A stretch of 64,000 bases of DNA from Tundrisphaera sp051175315 (GTDB lineage Bacteria > Planctomycetota > Planctomycetia > Isosphaerales > Isosphaeraceae): NCBI RefSeq assembly GCF_051175315.1, contig NZ_CP195100.1, positions 992,001 to 1,056,000 on the forward strand, read 5' to 3'. This document shows positions 22,096 through 31,149 of this stretch, piece after piece (position 1 is the first letter of the stretch; the number at the start of each line of letters is the position of its first letter). Both the position numbers and the translations under genes were made by a program. The notes below the pieces were generated by a model, which was not told where the DNA came from, made no database searches, and saw nothing but the letters and a program-made list of their open reading frames with translations.

Positions 22096-23265
22096 ATGGC
22101 GGACGGATCGGCACCGCTGCGGATCTGCTATGTCCTGAGCCATTTCCACCCCCATGCCAGCGGTGCCGAGCGCCAGGCCCTGGCCCAGGGCCGGGAACTG
22201 GCCCGACGGGGGCACTCGGTGCGGGTCGTGACCCGATCCATCGAGGGGCAGCCGGACGACGACGCCATCGACGGGGTGCGGATCCACCGGTGGGTCCGCA
22301 CCTCATCGCTCGGCCCCCTGTTCGGGATCTCGTTCGTCGCCGGCGTGGTCCGGGCTCTGAGGCGGCTCCGCCCCCATTACGACCTGATCCATACCCATCA
22401 GGGGTTGTGGGAGTCGATCGCCACCGGCGCGGGGCGGCCGCTGCTGGGCGGGGCGCCCGTCCTGATCCAGCCCGCCAGCTCGGGCTATTTCGGCGAGGCC
22501 GAGGAGATGGCCCGGACCAAGGGGTTTCCCTGGCTCCGCCGGCTCGCGGTCGGGCACACCGCCTATGCGGCGATCTCCGCCGACATCGAACGCCAGTGGC
22601 TCGCGCTCGGGGTGCCGCCCGATCGGATGATCCGGACCGCCAGCGGGGTCGATAGCCAGCACTTCCGCCCCGGGCGGGCCTCCCCGGAGGTCGAGTCCCG
22701 GCTCCCGGTCGGCCCTCGCGTGGTATTCACCGGGCGCCTCCACCCCCAGAAGAACCTGGATCTCCTGCTCGACATCTGGCCCGAGGTCGTGGCCCGCACC
22801 GGCGCGGCCTTGATCCTGGTCGGGGACGGCCCCGAGCGCGACCGGCTCGTCGAACGGTCCCGGTCCCCGGAGATGGCCGGCCGGGTCCACTTCGCCGGAC
22901 CCTCGGCCGACCCCGCCGAGATCCTCCGCGCCTCCGACGTCTTCGTCCTGCCCAGCGTGGCCGAGGGGATGAGCAACTCGCTCCTGGAGGCGATGGCGAC
23001 CGGCCTGCCCTGCCTGGCCTCGGCGATCGGGGGCAACACCGACCTGCTCGCTGAGGGCCGATCCGGCCTCCTGATCCCGCCCGACGATCGCGACGCGTGG
23101 GCCTCGAACCTGGTCGAGGTCCTGGGCGACCCCGCCCTGAGGGGCCGCCTGGGTACGGCTGCCAGGGCGCGGATCGATGCCGAGTTCGCCCTGACCGCCG
23201 TGGTCGACCGCTACGAGGCGATCTATCGACGGATGCTATCGGGCCTCCCGATCATCGGCGCATGA
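22096..23265 (+). CDS. GT4-family glycosyltransferase
   Basis: A 389-residue GT-B glycosyltransferase. The N-terminal acceptor domain begins RICYVLSHFHPHASGAERQALAQGRELARRGH with the Gly-rich GAER loop of GT4 enzymes; the C-terminal donor domain has VVFTGRLHPQKNLDLLLDIWPEV, LILVGDGPERDRL, and the E-x7-E motif EGMSNSLLEAMATGLPCLAS. Such enzymes transfer a sugar from a nucleotide donor to an acceptor in glycan or glycolipid assembly. I chose ATG 22096, just before the first strand; an in-frame ATG at 22051 lies within the terminator hairpin of the upstream gene. No other glycan genes are adjacent. A 14-bp hairpin starts immediately after the stop. Confidence 0.88.
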   Translation: MADGSAPLRICYVLSHFHPHASGAERQALAQGRELARRGHSVRVVTRSIEGQPDDDAIDGVRIHRWVRTSSLGPLFGISFVAGVVRALRRLRPHYDLIHTHQGLWESIATGAGRPLLGGAPVLIQPASSGYFGEAEEMARTKGFPWLRRLAVGHTAYAAISADIERQWLALGVPPDRMIRTASGVDSQHFRPGRASPEVESRLPVGPRVVFTGRLHPQKNLDLLLDIWPEVVARTGAALILVGDGPERDRLVERSRSPEMAGRVHFAGPSADPAEILRASDVFVLPSVAEGMSNSLLEAMATGLPCLASAIGGNTDLLAEGRSGLLIPPDDRDAWASNLVEVLGDPALRGRLGTAARARIDAEFALTAVVDRYEAIYRRMLSGLPIIGA

Positions 23266-23295
23266 CGCGGCCCGATCCCGGGGGATCGGGCCGCG
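23266..23295. terminator. 14-bp hairpin between convergent GT4 and DUF1559 genes
   Basis: CGCGGCCCGATCCC pairs exactly with GGGATCGGGCCGCG after a loop of two bases (effectively a 12-bp stem with a tetraloop). It starts right after the glycosyltransferase stop and ends 26 bp before the DUF1559 stop on the other strand. Confidence 0.65.
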
Positions 23296-23320
23296 ATCCG
23301 GGCCCCTGGTCGGCCCGGGT

Positions 23321-24304
23321 TCAGTAGGAATCCGCCCCCTGGATCTCGCCGCCGCCCCGGGTCACGAGGCCCGCGAAGATCCGCATCGAGATCGTCTCCT
23401 TGAGGAACTTCACCGAGCCGTCGCCGAACAGGAAGTTCGCCCCGCCGGGGTGGAACGCGAACGCTTCCCCCGAGCCTTCGGAGAGGTAATAGGGATAGGT
23501 GATCGACGGCGTGGGTCCCTGATCCTGGCCGTTGGTGCAGTTCATCGGGCAGGGCCCGGGCGTGTTGTTCCCGCCCAGGTCCGAACCGTCGATGCTGAAG
23601 TCGCTCGCCGGCCGGCTCCAGCCGCCCCCGTTGGAATAATGGGCCGAGCCGTCGTTCACGGTTCGCCCGCCCCGGCGATAGACGATCGGCCGGCCCGCCG
23701 ATTCGGCGATGGCGATCGTGTTGGACAGCCCATCGGTCACGTCGGCCAGCCGGGGACTCTCATTCTTGGGCATCATGCCCGGCCCGGAGACCGAGGCCCA
23801 CGAGCCGGAGACGACGCGGGGATCCACCGAGATGACCACGCCGTAGTCCGTGGGCGCGGCCACCGTGGGCGTCCAGGTGGCCGCCTGGGCATCGCCGTCG
23901 AGCCGCTTCGGATCGGCGGGGCTGGAGGGGCAGAGCAGGTTGTTGACGTTGGCCCGCACCACCGTCGAGTTCTCCGGGAGGCTCCAGTTCACCGACTGGT
24001 TGTAGGCGTTGTACAGGACCGTTTGCTCGATGTACGGGAGCATGAAGGTCAGGGCGGCGACGCGGGGCGCCGTGGTGGCCCCGCCCGCCCTTACGCTGGA
24101 GGGCAAGACGCTCCGGGCGTTCTCGAAATTGTGGATAGCCAGCCCGAGTTGCTTGAGATTGTTCACGCACTGGGTCCTGCGGGCCGCCTCGCGAGCCGCC
24201 TGGACCGCTGGCAGCAGCAGGGCGATCAGCACGGCGATGATGGCGATGACGACCAGCAGCTCGATCAGCGTGAAACCCCGACGGGAGGCGCGACGACGGA
24301 TCAT
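23321..24304 (-). CDS. DUF1559 type-II-pseudopilin-like protein
   Basis: A 327-residue DUF1559 protein. The leader MIRRRASRRG is followed by FTLIELLVVIAIIAVLIALLLP and then REAARRTQCVNNLKQLGLAIHNFENA. The body shows TFMLPYIEQTVLYNAYN, NNLLCPSSPADP and LSNTIAIAESAGR, and the C terminus has HPGGANFLFGDGSVKFLKE, the family hallmark. Prepilin peptidase would cut after G10. ATG at 24304. A lipoprotein gene starts upstream on the same strand with a 66-bp gap; this is the reverse gene order compared with the pair at 9.5-11 kb, so the association rather than the order is conserved. The role of the family is unknown. Confidence 0.93.
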   Translation of the reverse strand: MIRRRASRRGFTLIELLVVIAIIAVLIALLLPAVQAAREAARRTQCVNNLKQLGLAIHNFENARSVLPSSVRAGGATTAPRVAALTFMLPYIEQTVLYNAYNQSVNWSLPENSTVVRANVNNLLCPSSPADPKRLDGDAQAATWTPTVAAPTDYGVVISVDPRVVSGSWASVSGPGMMPKNESPRLADVTDGLSNTIAIAESAGRPIVYRRGGRTVNDGSAHYSNGGGWSRPASDFSIDGSDLGGNNTPGPCPMNCTNGQDQGPTPSITYPYYLSEGSGEAFAFHPGGANFLFGDGSVKFLKETISMRIFAGLVTRGGGEIQGADSY

Positions 24305-24370
24305 GGACGGAACTCCTGAAATCTGGGGGGAAAGGTCGCCGGTCGGCGTCGTGCCGGGGGCGGTCCCGCG

Positions 24371-24814
24371 TTACTTGGTGATCTCGAACGGCTTCAGGTC
24401 GTTGGCCGCCTGCGCGACCGTCACCTTCAGCGGAGTCTTGGCGGGATCGCTGTACTTGGCGGGGATCACGTTCGGGCCCGACTGCAATTCCTTGTTGACC
24501 ACGATCGGGCGATTCCACTGCACCGTGACGGCGTACTCCCCGGCGGGCGCGCCGTCGTTGTTCTCGTAGGTGGTCAGTTGGAACGAACCATCCGACTTGA
24601 CCGGGGCGGTCGGCAACGTTGCATCGGTGCCCGCGGCGGCCGGGTGGAAGACCACGAATCCGCCCGAGGCGGGAGCCCCTTTGAAGAACACCTTCCCCTG
24701 CACCGCATAGACCTTCGTCCGAGCGTCCTGGGAACACCCGGGCACGCTCAGCAACGCCGCTACCGACAGGGAGATCCAACCCGTCACGGAGGCCGACCCG
24801 CGCCACGATCTCAT
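24371..24814 (-). CDS. carboxypeptidase-regulatory-like lipoprotein
   Basis: A 147-residue lipoprotein with signal WISLSVAALLSVPGC (lipidated Cys after VPG). The mature part is one transthyretin-like beta sandwich: YAVQGKVFFKGAPASGGFVVFHP, VKSDGSFQLTTYEN, GEYAVTVQWN. It is the counterpart of the lipoprotein at 9474-9917; both contain a VxGKVxxKGxPxxxGxVxFxP motif. I use ATG 24814, preceded by GGAGAGA at six bases; a GTG at 24826 would lie inside that ribosome site. It is probably the first gene of an operon with the DUF1559 gene. Confidence 0.84.
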   Translation of the reverse strand: MRSWRGSASVTGWISLSVAALLSVPGCSQDARTKVYAVQGKVFFKGAPASGGFVVFHPAAAGTDATLPTAPVKSDGSFQLTTYENNDGAPAGEYAVTVQWNRPIVVNKELQSGPNVIPAKYSDPAKTPLKVTVAQAANDLKPFEITK

Positions 24815-24898
24815 GATTCTCTCCACTCGGAGACAGGCAAAATTCGGCCTGCAAAACGGGCCAAAATCACGTTGCCATCAATGTCGGTCATGATTGTC

Positions 24899-24922
24899 GA
24901 GATTGATCGGTTTTTCAATCTC
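24899..24922. repeat. 8-bp inverted repeat in A+T-rich promoter region
   Basis: GAGATTGA and TCAATCTC flank an 8-base loop (TCGGTTTT) about 85 bp upstream of the lipoprotein start and 130 bp upstream of the hydrolase. It could be an operator or a small hairpin; the surrounding 100 bp are the most A+T-rich of this part. Confidence 0.35.
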
Positions 24923-25051
24923 AAGTTGACCAGTTTTATCGGATTTGTCGGGTTGTCAATTTTCTCTCAAGATCGTCGTGGGTTTCGTCGCGACGACGGG
25001 TGGATGACTTGCCTATTTCCCTCCATGGCCTATCCTTCCCCAAGAGATGCC

Positions 25052-25906
25052 ATGCAGAAGGCGCGGTCGAACCACCCCACGATGCCACCCGAACTATCCC
25101 GCCCGACGCCTCGCCTGGCCGCCCCGATCGTCATGGCCCATGGCCTGTTCGGGTTCCGCAGGATCGGCCTCGGCCCCCTGACCCTGGCCTGGTATTTCCG
25201 AGGGATCCCGGAAGCGTTGCGGGCCGCGGGCAACCGGGTCCTGGTGACGCGGGTCCACCCGACGGCGGGGGTCGCCCGCAGGTCGCGGAAGCTCGGCGAG
25301 CAGATCCGCGAGGCCTTCCCCGACGAGCCGGTGCACCTGATCGGCCACAGCATGGGGGGGCTGGACGCCCGTGCGTTGGTGGCCGACCCGTGGTGGCAAG
25401 GCCGCATCCTCAGCCTGACCACGATCGCAACGCCCCACCTCGGCTCGGCCCTCGCCGACTTCGCCAAGCTCCGGGTCGGGCGGATCTATTCGGTCCTGGA
25501 ACGCCTGGGCATCGACCACGCCGGGTTCATGGACGTGACCCCGGCGGCCGCCCGGGATTTCAACCGGCGCACGGCCGCCCCGCGCGGACTGCCGACATTC
25601 AGCGTGGCCGGCGACCCCGACCCGTCCGACGTCTGCTGGCCGCTGCGCCGGCTCCACGCCGCGCTCTGCGAGTTGGAAGGGCACAATGATGGGCTGGTCT
25701 CGGTCGGGTCGGCGAACGCCTTCGGCGAACCGTTGCCGACCTGGCCGGTCGATCACCTCCGCCAGATGAACTGGTTCCCGGCGGACGGCGGGACGCTCCC
25801 CTTCCCCAGCGTGGCCCGGTATTACGGGGAGGTCCTGGCCCACCTGGCCACCCTGCCCTGCGAGGCCGACCGTCTCGCCGAGTTCGCCTCGCGCGAGACG
25901 GCCTGA
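25052..25906 (+). CDS. triacylglycerol-lipase-like alpha/beta hydrolase
   Basis: A 284-residue hydrolase resembling bacterial triacylglycerol lipases. Seen: the oxyanion stretch VMAHGLFGF (about 28-36), the nucleophile elbow LIGHSMGGLDAR with S100, then LTTIATPHLGSALADF, and a late HNDGLVSVGSA, where Asp and the later VDHLRQMNW supply acid and histidine. There is no signal peptide, so it is likely cytoplasmic, unlike secreted lipases. ATG 25052 has a weak AAGAGA site; ATG 25025 or 25082 are possible alternatives. Substrate (lipid ester or storage polymer) unknown. The gene is divergent from the lipoprotein/DUF1559 pair and ends ten bases before the convergent symporter stop. Confidence 0.8.
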   Translation: MQKARSNHPTMPPELSRPTPRLAAPIVMAHGLFGFRRIGLGPLTLAWYFRGIPEALRAAGNRVLVTRVHPTAGVARRSRKLGEQIREAFPDEPVHLIGHSMGGLDARALVADPWWQGRILSLTTIATPHLGSALADFAKLRVGRIYSVLERLGIDHAGFMDVTPAAARDFNRRTAAPRGLPTFSVAGDPDPSDVCWPLRRLHAALCELEGHNDGLVSVGSANAFGEPLPTWPVDHLRQMNWFPADGGTLPFPSVARYYGEVLAHLATLPCEADRLAEFASRETA

Positions 25907-25916
25907 ACCGACGCGG

Positions 25917-27242
25917 CTAGACGATCTCGGCGACCGGCTCGGCCACGGCGTCGGTCGTTGCCGTCCGATCCAGCAGGATCGCCACCGTCATGTCCCCGAG
26001 GACGTTGGACGAGGTCCGGCACCGGTCCAGGAACCAGTCGACCGTGAGCAGCAGCGGGATCTGCTCCGACGGGAGGTTCACGGCCGCGAAGATCAGGGGC
26101 AGGGTGACGAACCCGCCCGACGGGATGCAGCCGGCGCCGATGCTGGCGATCACGGTCGTCAGGACCACCACGAGCTGCTCGGTCAGGCCCAGGTTCCGCC
26201 CCAGCGCCTGGGCCATGAACAGGACCACCGCCGCCTGGTAGAGCGCCGTGCCGTCGTTGTTGAAATTCGTCCCGACGCAGGCCGCGAGCTGGCTCGACTG
26301 GCGCGACACCCCGAGCGGCCCCATCAGGGCGCGGAGGGTGTAGGCCATCGTGGCCCCGGTGCTGGCCGTGCTGAACGAAGTCGCCATCACGTTGGCGGCC
26401 CCCTTGATGAACCGGATCGGGGACATCCCGCCGAACACGGCCAGCTGGATCAGATACCAGATCACCTGGCAGGCCAGGCCGCCCAGCACCACGGCGATGA
26501 ACCAGATCAGCGACTGGAAGATGCCGAACCCGTACCTCATGATGTTGGCGGCGACGACCCCGAACACGGCCAGGGGGACCAGGGCGACGATCCAGAGCAG
26601 GACCCGCATCAGCAGCTCGAAGCTCACGACCACCAGGTCGATCGCCACCTGGTAGGTCGTCTCGCCCCGGGCGCGTTGCTCGTCGCGGATCTTGGCCAGG
26701 CCGATCCCCAGGGCCAGGGTCACGATGACCAGCTGGGCCAGGTGATTCCGCACGAAGGCATCGCCGATGCTCTCGGGGACCAGCTCGAACAGGAGCTTGG
26801 TCACCCCCTGGGGGCCGGGCTTCGCCGCCGCCCCGGCCGATGGAGCGGCCGAGGCGATCTCGGCCAGTTTGGCGCCGACCCCGGGATGGATCAGATTGGA
26901 CAGCACCAGGCCGATGGTGATCGCGGCGATGGTGTTGACGAAGTAATAGAACATCATCAGCGCGCCCTGCCGGCCGCGGATGTCGTTGGTCACCAGGGCG
27001 CTCAGGATCGCCATCACCACCAGCGGGGTGGCAATCGCCTTCAGGGCCCGGATGATCAGGTTGGGGGCCAGGTCGAGCGTCGCCGGGACGTCGATCCCCG
27101 CGATCGTCTTCGGGGCGAAATATCCGAACGGGATGGCCAGCAAGGCCGCCGCGATCACCCAGACATAGAGCGGGATCCCGCCGGGGCGGCTCTCGGGCTC
27201 GTCGGCCACGCCGGCCGGGGCCTCGTAATCGGCATGCGCCAT
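25917..27242 (-). CDS. dicarboxylate/amino acid:cation symporter (DAACS)
   Basis: A 441-residue membrane protein of the GltP/DctA family. Landmarks: N-terminal VWVIAAALLAIPFGYFAPKT, IRALKAIATPLVVMAILSAL, a Ser-rich HP1 loop written here as SFSTASTGATMAYT, the NFNNDGTALYQA motif of TM7 (NMDGT-type), GAGCIPSGGFVTLPLIF of HP2 and the last helix with DRCRTSSNVLGD (the substrate carboxylate-binding R-T-x-x-N-V). These support sodium- or proton-coupled uptake of C4-dicarboxylates or acidic/neutral amino acids. Residues 20-40 before the first helix are Pro/Glu-rich. I take ATG 27242, preceded by GGAG at five bases, rather than ATG 27260, which has only pyrimidines upstream. Confidence 0.9.
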   Translation of the reverse strand: MAHADYEAPAGVADEPESRPGGIPLYVWVIAAALLAIPFGYFAPKTIAGIDVPATLDLAPNLIIRALKAIATPLVVMAILSALVTNDIRGRQGALMMFYYFVNTIAAITIGLVLSNLIHPGVGAKLAEIASAAPSAGAAAKPGPQGVTKLLFELVPESIGDAFVRNHLAQLVIVTLALGIGLAKIRDEQRARGETTYQVAIDLVVVSFELLMRVLLWIVALVPLAVFGVVAANIMRYGFGIFQSLIWFIAVVLGGLACQVIWYLIQLAVFGGMSPIRFIKGAANVMATSFSTASTGATMAYTLRALMGPLGVSRQSSQLAACVGTNFNNDGTALYQAAVVLFMAQALGRNLGLTEQLVVVLTTVIASIGAGCIPSGGFVTLPLIFAAVNLPSEQIPLLLTVDWFLDRCRTSSNVLGDMTVAILLDRTATTDAVAEPVAEIV

Positions 27243-27318
27243 CGCAGCTCCAAACAACATCGAGGACGGGAGGAAGGGTTCAGATCCGGGTCGGAGTCGG
27301 TGGGAGAGGGGACCTCGT

Positions 27319-27353
27319 CGGACGCGAGGGGCGGCGATCGCCGGCCTCGTCCG
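27319..27353. terminator. hairpin between nucleoside hydrolase and symporter genes
   Basis: CGGACG...AGG pairs with CCTCGTCCG with a small bulge and an inner GGCG/CGCC stem. It lies in the 147-bp gap between two same-strand genes and suggests they are separate transcripts. Confidence 0.4.
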
Positions 27354-27389
27354 CTCGATCTTAACAGTCGATGGCGGTCGGGGATAGGG

Positions 27390-28322
27390 TCAATCCTCCC
27401 GTCGCCCGGCCCGGATCCGGGCGGCCAGGTCGGCCCATAAGGCGTCGGCGTCGATCGCCGTGACCCAGCGGATCTCGCCGGCCGGCCGGGAATGGTCGAA
27501 CGAGAGGTCGGCGTTCAGGCGGGGTCGCGGGCGAGTCTCGGCCGTGGCCAGGCCGAGCAAGATGGCCGTCGTGACCTCGTCCCAGATCGGCCAGGTCGTC
27601 GCCGACCCGGTCTCGGATTCGGCGAGCTTGCCGCTCCGGGCGAGCCACGCTTCCAATTCCCGGACCAGGGCGGGACCCGGCTCGGGGCCATCGGCCAGCA
27701 GGCGACGAGCGCGATCCGGGGTCATCGCCAGAGCCTTCCGGGTCAGGGCGGAATCCCCGACCACGATCGGGATCGAGGATTCCAGAAGCGTCCTCCAGGC
27801 GTCGGGGTCATTCTTGACGTTCCAGACGTCACCGCCAATGTCCCATTCGTTGAACCCCATCGCCACGATGGTGACCCGGTCGGCCCACGCGGGGTCGATG
27901 CGGAGGGCCGAAGCGACGTCGGTGGCCGCGCCCAGGACGATCACCGTGAGCCGGTCGGCGGGGGTTCGGCCGCGGGCCTGCTCCAGAAGGAAGTCGACGC
28001 CCGGATTCGACGCGGTCGCCTCCTTGCTGAAGAGCGGCCGGTTCGACCCGGCCAGGACCGGGGGGCGTCGGCCTTCCGGGAGTCGGGCGAGCCATTCCCG
28101 GGCGATCCGGGCGGCCCCCTCGGCCGCCGGGGCGGGCAGCGACGGGGAGTGCGTGGTGACGATCCCCTTCAGGTCAATCCCGGGCAAGAGGGCCAGGTGG
28201 ACCAGAGCCCACTGGTCATCCACCTCGGCCCCGATGTCCGTGGTCAGGACGACCGGCCGCCGCGCGGGCGGCCCCTGCCCCACGACTCCGGCGATCAGGG
28301 CGATGGCGATCGGCATGTTCAT
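27390..28322 (-). CDS. exported nucleoside hydrolase-like protein
   Basis: A 310-residue protein of the inosine-uridine-preferring nucleoside hydrolase fold. Near the start is VVLTTDIGAEVDDQWALVHLAL, the Asp-rich calcium site (usually DxDxGxDDA; here T-D-I-G-A-E-V-D-D-Q, with one position changed to Glu). TVIVLGAATDVASAL corresponds to the L-G-P-L-T-N strand, with the usual Asn replaced by Asp. The first 20 residues (NMPIAIALIAGVVGQG) are a plausible signal sequence, so the enzyme may act outside the cytoplasm. Planctomycetes encode many exported relatives (DUF1593-like) with unclear substrate. The altered active-site residues make true nucleosidase activity uncertain. Confidence 0.78.
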   Translation of the reverse strand: MNMPIAIALIAGVVGQGPPARRPVVLTTDIGAEVDDQWALVHLALLPGIDLKGIVTTHSPSLPAPAAEGAARIAREWLARLPEGRRPPVLAGSNRPLFSKEATASNPGVDFLLEQARGRTPADRLTVIVLGAATDVASALRIDPAWADRVTIVAMGFNEWDIGGDVWNVKNDPDAWRTLLESSIPIVVGDSALTRKALAMTPDRARRLLADGPEPGPALVRELEAWLARSGKLAESETGSATTWPIWDEVTTAILLGLATAETRPRPRLNADLSFDHSRPAGEIRWVTAIDADALWADLAARIRAGRRED

Positions 28323-28531
28323 CGGCGACTCTCCCAGGGGATTCGGCTCGGACCGGCCCGTCGCTCAGGATACTCGATCGGGGCGGGGCGCCGGCAACGG
28401 CCGGCCCTGGGGCCGACCCGCCCGGCCCTGGGGTCGCGACCGATTGCCCTGGGGACCGGGATCGCCGATGATTGTCCGAGGTAGCGTGACGTTGACCGAA
28501 GGTCGATCGCCGAAGGCGAAAAGGAGCGATG

Positions 28532-29794
28532 ATGAGCCGAGACGACGACCAGGAGCCCCGCCCGCCTCGCCGCCCCGGGCCGCGGCCCCGTCCCGTCGAG
28601 GAGGCCGTCGGCGGGGGCAGCAGCACGTTCCGGCCCAGCCCGATCCCCGCCGGGGCCGCCCGGAAGAAGCGGGAAGAACGCACCCCCGCCCCGGTCACGG
28701 GCGGCCCGAACTGGTTCGAGCGGATCTTCTACGGGCAGGTGAGCACGGCCCACCTCGCTATGTTCTGCCGCCAGTTCGCCTCGTACCAGGATTCGGGGGT
28801 CGACCTGGTCCGGTCGCTGGCGAGCATGGAAACCCAGTTCGCCCGATCGGCCCTGGGGCCGGTCATCCGCCGCCTGCGGCTGGCGGTCTCGGGGGGCGAT
28901 CCCCTGTCGGAGGCGATGGCCAACGAACCCCAGGCCTTCGACTCCCTCTGCCTGAGCATGATGACCGTGGCCGAGGCCCGGGGCGGGATCCCCGAGACCC
29001 TCCGGCGGCTGGCCAACCACTACGATGCCCGGCTCCGGCTGATCCGACAGGCCCGGTCCGCACTGATCTATCCGGCCTGCGTCCTGGCGGTCGCCTTCGG
29101 CGTCGTGCTGCTCCTCGCCATCTTCGTGCTCCCCAAGTTCGCCGACCTCCTCGCCGACATGACCCGGGGGGGCCAGGCCAATTTGCCCCTGCCCAGCCGT
29201 GTGCTCATGGGCTTCAGCGCGTTCGTCACGTCGCACGGTTGGTGGTCGATCCCGCTCGCCACGGCGGTGTTCTTATTCGCGGCGTTCCGCTGGTACAGGA
29301 CGTCTTCGGGGAGGGCGACGCTCGACCGATTGAGCCTGTACGTCCCCGTCCTGGGGTCGCTCCGCAGGAAGATCGACACCAGCCGATTCGCGCGGACGCT
29401 CGGCTCCTTGCTGGGGGCGGGGGTCGACATCGGCTCATCGCTCGACCTGACGGCCAGGGTTCTCCACCTGGGACCATTCCGCGAGGCGGTCGCCTCGATG
29501 AGGTCACAGGTCCTCCACGGCGCCGAGCTGTCGGAGGCGTTGGCCGCGACCCGGCAGTTCGGCCCCGACGTGATCGCCATCGTCGGTTCGGGTGAGGAGT
29601 CGGGCCGCCTGCCCGAGTCGCTCGATAAGCTGGCGGATGATTACGAGGATCAGGTCAACTACACGGTCAAGAATCTCGGGCAACTGGTCCAGCCCGTGAT
29701 CGTCATCACCATGGCCGGGGTCGTCCTGTTCATCATCCTGGCGATCATCCTGCCTTACATCCAGATCATCACGTCGGCGGCGGGAGGTGGCTGA
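28532..29794 (+). CDS. type II secretion/type IV pilus GspF/PilC-like inner membrane protein
   Basis: A 420-residue platform protein. After a 60-residue Pro/Arg-rich cytoplasmic tail come two GspF domains, each ending in hydrophobic helices. Domain 1: LAMFCRQFASYQDSGVDLVRSL to RLANHYDARLRLIRQARSALIYPACVLAVAFGVVLLL; domain 2: SRFARTLGSLLGAGVDIGSSLDLTARV to GRLPESLDKLADDYEDQVNYTVKNLGQLVQPVIVI. Glycine and Glu-Ser-Gly motifs (GSGEESGRLPE) are typical. ATG 28532 follows AAGGAG by five bases; ATG 28529 is too near. No other T2SS/T4P genes are adjacent, so it is an orphan; it could serve the DUF1559 pseudopilins in the window, which is inference. Its 3' end overlaps the convergent MFS gene by 26 bp. 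Confidence 0.9.
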   Translation: MSRDDDQEPRPPRRPGPRPRPVEEAVGGGSSTFRPSPIPAGAARKKREERTPAPVTGGPNWFERIFYGQVSTAHLAMFCRQFASYQDSGVDLVRSLASMETQFARSALGPVIRRLRLAVSGGDPLSEAMANEPQAFDSLCLSMMTVAEARGGIPETLRRLANHYDARLRLIRQARSALIYPACVLAVAFGVVLLLAIFVLPKFADLLADMTRGGQANLPLPSRVLMGFSAFVTSHGWWSIPLATAVFLFAAFRWYRTSSGRATLDRLSLYVPVLGSLRRKIDTSRFARTLGSLLGAGVDIGSSLDLTARVLHLGPFREAVASMRSQVLHGAELSEALAATRQFGPDVIAIVGSGEESGRLPESLDKLADDYEDQVNYTVKNLGQLVQPVIVITMAGVVLFIILAIILPYIQIITSAAGGG

Positions 29795-31076
29795 CCGGGT
29801 CATCCCTGCGCTGGGCGAGGAACCCCGTGGCGATCGCGACCGCCGCGGCCACCGCGCTCAGGAGGGCGGCGAGCCGCAACACCGGCTCGACGCCCACCTG
29901 CGCGGCCAGCCCACCCGACCACAGGGCGCCGAGCGGGACCGAGGCCGAGAAGATGATCATCCAGATGCCCATGATCCGGCCGCGTAGCTCGTCGGGGATG
30001 GACGTCTGGATCAGGGTCTGTGTCGAGGAATAGAACATGACCCCGCCGAACCCGGCCCCCATCATGCAAAACGCCCCGATCGCCAGCCGTATCACCTCGC
30101 CGCCGTGCCCGCCGGGGGACTTGGGCAAGGCCGACGAGGCGGCGAGGAAGGCCGAGAACACCAGCAAGCCGGCCGGGATCAGCCGTTCCTTGCGGGCCAA
30201 CCCGCCCAGCGAGGCGACCACCAGCGCCCCGCAAGTGGCACCGACCCCCGCGGCCGCCAGCAGGACGCTATAGCCCCGGGCCCCGGTCCCCACGACGACG
30301 CGGGCATAGGCCGGCATCAGCGCCGAGTAGCCCATCCCGCAGACCCCGAACACGGCCATCAGCGTGAATAACCCACGCACCCGGCGGTCGCGGCCGAGAT
30401 AGGCGATCCCGCCCAGCAGGTTCCCCGCGTCCCCCTCCGCATGGGCCGCTTGCGGACGCTCTCGCGCCCGGATCGACAGCAAGGCGGCGATCGCGGCCAG
30501 GTAGCTCGCCCCGTTGAGCCCGAAGCACCAGGCCCCGCCCAGGGTTTCGAAGCAGAGCCCCGCCAGGGCCGGGCCGATGACCCGCGATGCGTTGAACAGA
30601 CCGTTGTTCAGGGCGATGGCATTCATCAGCGAGGCCCGTCCGACGATCCCGTACAGGAACACCTGGCGGGCGGGCATCTCGAAGGTGATCAGCACCCGGG
30701 CCAGGGCCACGACCACCGCCAAGGGCGCGATCGAGACCCGTTCGACACCGAAGGCCACCAGGGCCGCCAGGGCGAAGGCCAGGGCCATCTGGCCGATCTG
30801 GGTCGAGAGGATCAGCGCCTTGGGGGCGACCCGATCGGCCAGGGCTCCGGCGAAGAGGCCGACGGCCAGGCCCGGGAGCAAGCTCGCCGCCTGGACCTGC
30901 CCGAGGGCCATCTCCGACCGGGTCACCTCGTAGACGATCCAGCCGACGGCGGCATCCTGGAGCCATGTGCCGATCAGGCTGATCCCCTGACCGATGTAGA
31001 AGCGGCGATAATCGGGGATCGCCAGCGCGGCGAAGGTCGCCGTTCGGGCGCGAGGCGGGGCGGTGAGGTCGGGCAT
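29769..31076 (-). CDS. MFS transporter (MFS_3/EntS-like)
   Basis: A 435-residue major facilitator with about twelve hydrophobic segments. N-terminal NPDYRRFYIGQGISLIGTWLQDAAVGWIVYEVTRS-like sequence (ALAIPDYRRFYIGQGISLIG) and GLAVGLFAGALADRVAPKALIL are typical of the MFS_3 group of drug or siderophore exporters. IPDELRGRIMGIWMII near the C-terminal half is the repeated signature. Substrate unknown. ATG 31076 follows CGGAG by five bases and begins just before the first helix, so the extra 17 codons further upstream are not used. It is the last of three transporter genes on this strand; the 3' end overlaps the GspF-like gene. Confidence 0.87.
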   Translation of the reverse strand: MPDLTAPPRARTATFAALAIPDYRRFYIGQGISLIGTWLQDAAVGWIVYEVTRSEMALGQVQAASLLPGLAVGLFAGALADRVAPKALILSTQIGQMALAFALAALVAFGVERVSIAPLAVVVALARVLITFEMPARQVFLYGIVGRASLMNAIALNNGLFNASRVIGPALAGLCFETLGGAWCFGLNGASYLAAIAALLSIRARERPQAAHAEGDAGNLLGGIAYLGRDRRVRGLFTLMAVFGVCGMGYSALMPAYARVVVGTGARGYSVLLAAAGVGATCGALVVASLGGLARKERLIPAGLLVFSAFLAASSALPKSPGGHGGEVIRLAIGAFCMMGAGFGGVMFYSSTQTLIQTSIPDELRGRIMGIWMIIFSASVPLGALWSGGLAAQVGVEPVLRLAALLSAVAAAVAIATGFLAQRRDDPVSHLPPPT

Positions 31077-31149
31077 GGAACTCCGGGTCGGCCGGGGGAG
31101 CGGGTCGGGCGGTCCAGACCCTCTCATGATCGGAGGTCCGCCGGCCCCG

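Noticed and set aside
28400..28462. Three copies of a GCCCTGGGG string before the GspF-like gene
   Set aside because: Copies are imperfect, about 26 bp apart and unlike an iteron or CRISPR; low-complexity GC sequence.
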